NCBI RefSeq assembly: GCF_041260155.1
Contig: NC_091944.1
Location: forward strand, 14,423,772-14,487,771
Length of the DNA: 64,000 bases
Direction: 5' to 3'
Source of the DNA: Ptychodera flava
Taxonomy: Eukaryota; Hemichordata; Enteropneusta; Ptychoderidae
The notes below the pieces were generated by a model. That model was not told the origin of the DNA. It searched no databases and was given only the letters and a program-made list of their open reading frames with translations. Position 1 is the first letter of the stretch; the number at the start of each line of letters is the position of its first letter. Both the position numbers and the translations under genes were made by a program. Of the stretch, positions 57,306-64,000 are shown in pieces.

Positions 57306-60133
57306 CTTTGCAAGAAGTCCAAGTCGGTGAATCTGGCAGAAACTAACTCACTACTGCGCAGACTCAAACGTGACGCATTCAATCGCTGGGAAAACCTGGC
57401 GTGAGCTGCCAAATTCCGGATAGGTTTGTACGAAATAGGAGAGACACAAGAGAAACTATTATAAATGATTTTATTTTTTTTAAATTCACCGACTTGAACC
57501 AAGTCTAACCGTGCGCACCTGTCTCTGCCCAGAAACAATGGCTTGTATCCATGATACTGGAAACACAAAGGTCAGCGTGAGGACAATCTTCCATCTTCTT
57601 TCACTGGACTTATCAACCTATACAATATTCTCACAGAAATAATTTGGAAACTATAAATGCACCTTTCACTTGACTCATTATTGTACAGTTAGTCATCTTT
57701 CAGCCATTTTAACCATATTGGGTCCGATTTTTGGTCACACTGTCTCATTATTCCTCATTACAATATTCTCAGGGAAAGAATTTGGAAACTTTGATTTTCC
57801 AGAGGCTGCCAAATTGTGATTATGCTAATTAGCCAAATTATTTTTCCAGATTTGGACTTTATACCAACACTTTCAACAGGTGCCATCAAGATTTTGGCAA
57901 AAGATTTCAGTTTTAAAAATCGTCCGGTCACCCTACTTCTAGAAAAAATGTGGTTGCTGGTCCGTTGTGTGTTGGAAGTGTTCCATGCCATAGTGGTTCG
58001 CGAGAATTTATATTGAAAACTTTAATACGATACCAAACGGTCGATCCTACATCAGAGAGCTGGTGACCAACTATCACGTCTACTGTTTCTAATACGTCAG
58101 GTTGTAAAATACATACATTTGAATGATATGGAATAGAATTCTACGAACATTCGTTTGTATACGAAAACCAGGGAGTCAGTAGATTATTATTACCTATATT
58201 ATTATTTTGGTAATTATGTAAGGATGAGTGGGGCTTTGTCAAAAATGGTCCCATATCCTAAAAAGAGACTTGAGGTGTGAATAAACCGATTAGGAGAATC
58301 CTGATCACAAAGACCATGATGGCATGTTAAAATATTTGTCACATTTTACATTACTTAGGCTCCACAGAAATCTTCCGGTGACCATTGTCCAAGCATATCC
58401 CTGTATCCTTTGACCCATAAAACAATGTACTGTGGCAATGTCAAACTGCAATAACTCTATCCCTTGTATTCTTTACGAAGAGTAAGAGACGGGTACAGAC
58501 AAGATACCAATATTAAGAGATAAAAAGACACCTAAATGTGACAGAAACAGGCACAAACATGTTTAAGATGGAGCCGAATAGGTAGACTGGTATGCGGTTT
58601 GATAGATGAACAAAACGAAGACAGGATAAAGAGTTCAGAATAGCTTGGGATATAAATTTAGGATATAAATTTACTTTATTATTTGTTGTGCGAATATGGC
58701 ATGCAATCACACAAACTCTCGACAAAGGGTAAATTTAATTGTCACTTATAAAGTTGTTTTATTGCGTTTTCATCGACTTATCGTTTTCCAACTTTTTGAA
58801 TCATCGAATAGACTGGTATTAATTGTCAAAATGAAAAAAATATAACTCAATTTAAACAAAAAGCTCGGCTCGGTTCTCGAACGTAACAGTACATCTACTT
58901 ACGCTTACTTGCATTAATCATAGAATGGTCATATTTATCTAATTTTACACATCGATCCAAGCACAATTTAAACGATCAAATGTTCATTTAGTACACAATC
59001 TTTCTTACCAAGGGTCAACTTCTGAACTTATAATGGTAGTTGTAAAACTATGCTACCCCAGGAAGTAATATTATCAAAATACAAAAGGAAACAGGACTGA
59101 CATGATAAAAGACCAGACAACTGCTCTCATTTTTGCTTCTGATACAAGTTAATGGGAATCGTAAACTGTTTATGATGTGCATCTACCGGTATTTTGATTT
59201 TGTCTTTTTGAGCCCTTTCACTAAGTAACTTCATTTGTGAACTTCTCCGAAACGTTTCGATATAGAGTCTTTAGATACATTTGGCACACAGAAAAAATAG
59301 CCCTTTCCTAATAGATGATATTCTGATTGTATTGACTGTCGCGATTAATGGAAGAAGATGTCACATATGGCACAAGATCACTAATTCACTTCCGGGTTCG
59401 TTACCCATAGATCGGAAGAAAAATAGTGCAGACCTTGAAGTTTTGATACCTGTATGGATGCTTGTTTAGTTTTAACTTAACGTCAAGTATTTTTTATAGA
59501 TATGTTTCTGCCTGAATCAAAATGCAGACTGTTGTGAATAATTGCTAAAGCATCCGGTGGTAATATGAGTTCTGTGGCCCACAGAAATAACAATAAGCCT
59601 AAATTTTGTCAAAAACACCACTGAGGGCACTATTTTCATCGCTCTCTCAAAATTTCCGTTGACTTGCCCACACGAAAAATTAATCAGTAGTCAAGCTGAC
59701 ATTGACCTACCACCTGTTAAGAGGATTCGTGCCGCTGAATGTTTTAAAATAGGAAAATTGAGCTCAACGCTACTGTGGTGGCCTATGGGAAATGAATTAG
59801 TGGTCTTGTGCCATGTGCATTTGATAAACTATTGAGTTACCTATATAGATATTTAAAGTGCCAATTTGTAGCCTATGATAAAGGCTATAGCCTAAATGTG
59901 AGGCACATTGCCAATGGAAGGCAGGCGTCAAGCAACTTCTTAGAACAAAGACGATTTTCAGTAGTATTCCGTGAGATTACTTGCTTTCACACTTGAAAAC
60001 CGGGAGAAAAGGAATGTCTCCATATCGGTCTCGTAAGGCTGAGAGTAAATTGGTCAATTCGTATATTTTTTGTTCAGTAGCGACAAATCTACAACAATAA
60101 GCTTTCTACCGGCGCGCTTAGAGTACTTTTTGA
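57306..60133. other. Unassigned 2.8 kb
   Basis: No recognised gene or repeat. A small repeat pair 'tacaatattctcagggaaag' / 'tacaatattctcacagaaat' occurs near 57,620 and 57,760. The downstream flank of the sulfotransferase lies at the right edge, with no clear polyadenylation signal close to its stop. Confidence 0.35.
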
Positions 60134-61567
60134 TCAAGGGACCCAGAAGAGTGGGTGAAATTGGTCTTCTCTGTACTTGAGGTTTGGCACATATTGTGGC
60201 GGAAAAGTGTCAAGAAAAGTAACGTTTGAATCTTCTAATTCTTTGACATCGAAAACGGGTCTGTAGCCGGCGATGGCCATCATTTCCTTGCACGGGTACG
60301 TCTCTTCTATTTTCTGAATCGCGTCCGGGGACAAAGTTTGTTTCCATGCCATCGCGGCTTCTGCGGAGTTTCTGGTCGTCGAAAAGGGCCCGCCAGCGGT
60401 GTTGTTTGTGTTGTTGTGCACCCACTGGAGCACTGTATTCGGAACGGGCAAACCAACGAATCTGTATATCTCCTGCGTCATTTCGTATGGTCGCATGGCA
60501 ACATCTTCGTATCTCACAGCTTTGTATCGATCTTTAAGCCAATTAGGCATGGAAAGCCCGACAAGTAAGTTTTCCAGGGCATTTTGACAATACGCCGTCA
60601 TGCTTTCTAGTACTTTGCCGGTCAGGTCGGTGACGGTGTAGTTAGGCTTGCTGACGAGACGGCGTTCCATCCAGGAGGGCGCTTTACCGCGTGGGTCTCG
60701 TATTATGTGAATAACTTTCAGGTTGAGCGAGGGATCCCGAACTAGCGCCACCACGTCGTTCAAATCGTACAGACGTATCGATTTGATTACGGTGTGCTTA
60801 TGCTCACTGCACAAATCTGTCAACACTTTTGGCTGCACGACAGCGCACTGCTTCGATTGAGGAATCAATTCTGGCCATCTTCCGGAACAAAGAGTCGCTT
60901 GATCCAGCGCAGAAACTTCTCGAGTTCTCTTCTCTAGTGGGCTTCTGGCCAAGTCTGAGGCGTAACACTGCATCACGTCTGACGTAAAATTGCAGCGGAA
61001 AATATTATCCAACATTTCGATATGTTTCGGTCGGAAAAGGCTGAAGGGTTGGTCGAACTTCTTCATGCATTTTATCAAAGTGCGTCCGGGTTCGTATGAG
61101 TAAAAGAAGTCCTTGTTGGCATTGAAAAGCTCACCTATAAATGTAGAACCGCCCCGGAATGATGCTAGTATTAAAACGTGAACCCTTGAAACTGCGTCGT
61201 CCGAACCTGCAACCTTGGTTGGAGCTTCGATGGCGTTGGTAGTTCTGTCAGTGTTGCTGAAGAGAGTATCCAGAGAAAACGTGGTTAAAGTTTGGGAAAC
61301 CGTCGTTGATGTCGCCTCGGTCGAAGTCGGAGTTACGGTTGTTGGGGCAAGAGTTGGAGTAGCGACGCCATAGGTGACTTCCGTTTCAAGCATTTCCTCA
61401 AATGGAAGGTGGCTTTCTTCGTCGAATTTTCTCGCAGTGTCCATCTTGACGGTTACGGGAATAAATCGAACGATCACTTTCTCCTTAGGGCGACACTGCC
61501 ATCGACACATCACCAGGAAAAACAGGAAACCTACCGCATATTTGAAGAACCTGGCGAACCGACGCAT
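60134..61567 (-). CDS. Golgi carbohydrate 6-O-sulfotransferase (CHST-like)
   Basis: An intronless 477-residue type II membrane protein. A short basic head is followed by a membrane anchor (about residues 9-21) and a Thr/Ser/Pro-rich stem (about 65-115), then the catalytic domain. The 5'-phosphosulfate loop that binds PAPS reads FRGGSTFIGELF (137-148). The 3'-phosphate motif reads IIRDPRGKAPS (289-299). The C-terminal part follows the galactose/GlcNAc/GalNAc 6-O-sulfotransferase pattern (KAVRYEDVAMRP, 349-360; IYRFVGLPVP, 367-376). Such enzymes transfer sulfate from PAPS to C6 of sugars in keratan, chondroitin or mucin-type chains in the Golgi lumen. Exact acceptor is unclear. N-glycosylation sequons are at 193, 309, 385, 388 and 448. 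Length and ends fit the CHST1/3-type family. The start is the first in-frame ATG, 1 nt after a minimal ATG-TGA upstream ORF. Confidence 0.93.
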   Translation of the reverse strand: MRRFARFFKYAVGFLFFLVMCRWQCRPKEKVIVRFIPVTVKMDTARKFDEESHLPFEEMLETEVTYGVATPTLAPTTVTPTSTEATSTTVSQTLTTFSLDTLFSNTDRTTNAIEAPTKVAGSDDAVSRVHVLILASFRGGSTFIGELFNANKDFFYSYEPGRTLIKCMKKFDQPFSLFRPKHIEMLDNIFRCNFTSDVMQCYASDLARSPLEKRTREVSALDQATLCSGRWPELIPQSKQCAVVQPKVLTDLCSEHKHTVIKSIRLYDLNDVVALVRDPSLNLKVIHIIRDPRGKAPSWMERRLVSKPNYTVTDLTGKVLESMTAYCQNALENLLVGLSMPNWLKDRYKAVRYEDVAMRPYEMTQEIYRFVGLPVPNTVLQWVHNNTNNTAGGPFSTTRNSAEAAMAWKQTLSPDAIQKIEETYPCKEMMAIAGYRPVFDVKELEDSNVTFLDTFPPQYVPNLKYREDQFHPLFWVP

Positions 61568-61568
61568 T

Positions 61569-61574
61569 TCACAT
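61569..61574 (-). promoter_or_regulatory. Start-stop upstream ORF
   Basis: Directly before the sulfotransferase start the minus strand reads ATGTGAaATG. This is a start codon immediately followed by a stop, then the main ATG one base later. Start-stop elements are known to hold up ribosomes and lower translation of the main frame. Whether the transcript includes it is not shown. Confidence 0.4.
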
Positions 61575-63548
61575 CTCTTATGTCAGGCACTCACCTCGCC
61601 ACATAACGCGATCAAAAATCGATCCCATCAATAAAACACATTTGCGTAATCCGCTTCACAGATGACGGCCTTTTAGAAATGAAACAAAACAATATTAGTT
61701 TTATGACTACGTCATTCAAGCGAAACAAAGGAAAATATAGATGACATTAAACATCATCAGAACGATTAGAAATTAAGCTCATTTATTGATGTTTCATCGG
61801 TGTGAATAGCTCCATGGCGTACGGGCGACCATAATGTTGTTGATGTGTTTTTCGTATTTGATTTTTAAGATTGGTATTTTATAACACTCGTGGCAACAAT
61901 CAAAGATATAAATATGATTGAATAAAATCAAAACTCAATTGCAGATTCCTGAAATTGAGAATTCGAAGATATGGACATTATTTTCTGAACAACACACTAA
62001 TGGAGGACGCCATGTTGCAACAAAAACAACAAACAGTCACATGACATCCATAACCTACCTACTCACTCAGACGTCGAGTGTCAGCTGCTACGGTATTAAT
62101 ATCACCAAAGGCAGCCATCATTTTGGCAATTTTTCTGGCTGCCGAAAACCTTTCAGTGTCTTTTTATATATTTTTTCATAAAAAGATATTTTTATGGAAG
62201 CTAATTTCAGGACTCTTTTGCCGAGTATGAAAATTGGAAAACATGACTGTCGTAAAGCTGCGTGTGTGCAATTTTAGAATAACATTTTACATCAGTAAAG
62301 AAAAAAACCATTAGTAACGGATGCTGCAAAACAGCAGTAGCAACAAAAATATGAATGGATTATCAGCTAAGCAGTTGGTCGAAGAATAAACAGATAAATT
62401 ACAAATTTTGAACAGTTGTATGAGTAAATTGGCGCTCCTTACAAACACATATTTTTCATTGCTGAAGATTAAAGTATATTTACGGTAAATTTACCAAGAA
62501 TAGCCATGCTATTGATGGTTTTGGTACTCGTGTTTGGAGAGAAGATTCCTTCAAAGCAAAAATCTTACAATCAACATCGAAAAAAAACTCGTTCTCTAAT
62601 GAAGACTTGGTGGACTACAAAATCCACAAAGAATGATTAAAATGAGAGGGGGGGGATTTTGCTCGAAATGTTCAAACCTAAGACTGAAGCTTTGTGATTT
62701 GTGGCACCCTGACAAATGATAGTTAGCCAAACACGGCTACAGCTGCTTTTGTACCTGTGTGTAATGAGACCTACCCATATCGAAATGATGCTCTTCGATA
62801 AAAGTTGTTGACCATGTTCACGAGCAAATGTAAAAGGGAACCCCGAGTAGTATGTCTAAAGCTTGTTCTCCAGGCTCAACTGGTCACGTGATTGAACGCA
62901 AATAACACCTACGAGCGCATATCCATCTGTCATTACACGTGTTTGTATGACCGCTTTAAATGCCGATGACGAAACCGCCATGCACATAGCAGTTTTATTA
63001 GCACATTGCCTTGCGTATTTATTTGGAGCCATTCATACATACTAAGGGGCCTATAATGTATTGTTTATTCGTTCCGGGTAAGATTTATATTCAAGATGTG
63101 ACTAACAGACTGTACAAATGAAACCACAAAAATGCATATTCAAAAGATAAAACGACATCTATCGTTTTTTGTCGCATTGGTGTTACGGTGTAGGTTAATC
63201 GGCATGTACAGTGGATATAGAAAAAAAAGGAACCGATAAAATTGTTCATTGGACGGTGAGAACTCACAATAAAAGATAGCAAATTGCAGCAAGCTCTACT
63301 AAAGTTTTTTTTTAAATTTGACTCTACTCGAATACGACGTCTAGGAAAAATTATTTACTCCATGCATGCAGAGTAGGGTCATGTAGTGACAATGTGAGCG
63401 AGTCATATGCATGGTGTTGGGATTAGCGAGCGCACAGCTGTTCCATCGGGCAGGTCAAAGCACCATTGTGATACCGTGTAAGCACCACGTTGCATACTAT
63501 TCAGCCTATGTCGTGATTTGACGAGGAGACGAGATTTTTTTTTCACAG
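61575..63548. other. Unassigned; sulfotransferase upstream region
   Basis: No recognised gene. The promoter of the sulfotransferase should lie here or beyond a 5' intron, but no clear TATA box or CpG island stands out. An open frame at 61,918-62,181 is unfamiliar. Confidence 0.35.
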
Positions 63549-63684
63549 CTCGAGGTCGTAGAGAAACGGTTTGATATTTCGGAAATTGGAACCATAATCT
63601 ATCGCTGATGAAAAACTATCGGAGAACTTGACAAGGCGAAGCATTCGCAATATTTCGATTCATGGAACATTGAAAGATCTTGAG
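63549..63684 (+). other. Exon-like segment, no open frame
   Basis: A T-rich tract ending 'ttcacag' (63,548) and a donor GAG|GTAAGT (after 63,684) bracket 136 nt. All three frames contain a stop, so it could only be an untranslated or first exon, or chance. Confidence 0.2.
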
Positions 63685-64000
63685 GTAAGTTTACCGAATT
63701 ACAAAGTCACGATAGAGTTCAAGGTGTTACGTCGCACTCCTACAGGTACGTCAGCAGATTCAAGACGTATTTTTTCTTTAAAAAGATTTGAGTTAAGTTA
63801 CATTACTATGAAGAGCCGGTAAATCAAATAACTGCGATATAAATATTATAAATTACAGTGATAACGGGTGTTAACAAACAAAGGTCGCGTGATGCACCAT
63901 CGTTGCCTACGTCATCGGTACTGTTCAAAATAGATGCGGACGATACAATAGTCTAATTTTACCTCTTGGTAAATGCGGTTAGTACAAAGTATCTGGTTGA
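63685..64000. other. Unassigned window end
   Basis: Nothing recognised. Confidence 0.35.

Overview
The window is gene-poor, AT-rich eukaryotic DNA packed with transposable elements. Long non-coding stretches, splice-type GTAAGT donors, microsatellites, LINE fragments, non-autonomous DNA elements with target-site duplications and a nearly intact LTR retrotransposon all exclude a bacterium or virus. The LTR element is a Ty3/gypsy-type element whose integrase lies upstream of reverse transcriptase. That order is known from the Gmr1 clade, described from deuterostomes. Together with an intronless Golgi 6-O-sulfotransferase gene, it suggests an invertebrate deuterostome (hemichordate, echinoderm or cephalochordate). 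This assignment is inference; no species is claimed.

Layout. 1-11.6 kb: two diverged copies of a ~3.8 kb repeat block (1-3.8 kb and 7.7-11.6 kb) separated by a TIR element and a dispersed repeat. 11.6-15.6 kb: unassigned sequence with a few splice- and TATA-like signals. 15.6-18.2 kb: a 280-bp hairpin element and a ~2.1 kb inverted-repeat element holding a TTAA-flanked MITE. 18.5-29.8 kb: a large foldback element of 400-bp tandem units in two inverted arms, split by the LTR retrotransposon (23,215-29,420). 30.4-30.8 kb: a candidate 47-codon membrane micropeptide. 31.3-32.9 kb: a decayed LINE. 35.1-36.95 kb: a 117-bp minisatellite in alternating orientation. 38-53 kb: many dispersed repeats, several TIR-bounded elements with internal tandem repeats, an orphan coding-like exon, a tRNA-derived SINE head, LINE fragments, microsatellites and a clear non-autonomous hAT element. 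54-57.6 kb: a dispersed repeat, a RecQ-like helicase first exon and a ~600-bp hairpin just upstream of it. 60.1-61.6 kb: the one confident host gene, a carbohydrate sulfotransferase on the minus strand.

How the pieces relate. Only the sulfotransferase looks like a complete host gene. The RecQ-like exon and the exon at 41.5-41.9 kb probably begin genes whose other exons are missing, too short or too diverged to see here. The foldback palindrome carries its own record: its intact left arm shows the uninterrupted sequence of the site where the LTR element entered the right arm. All identities and repeat periods were judged by eye.
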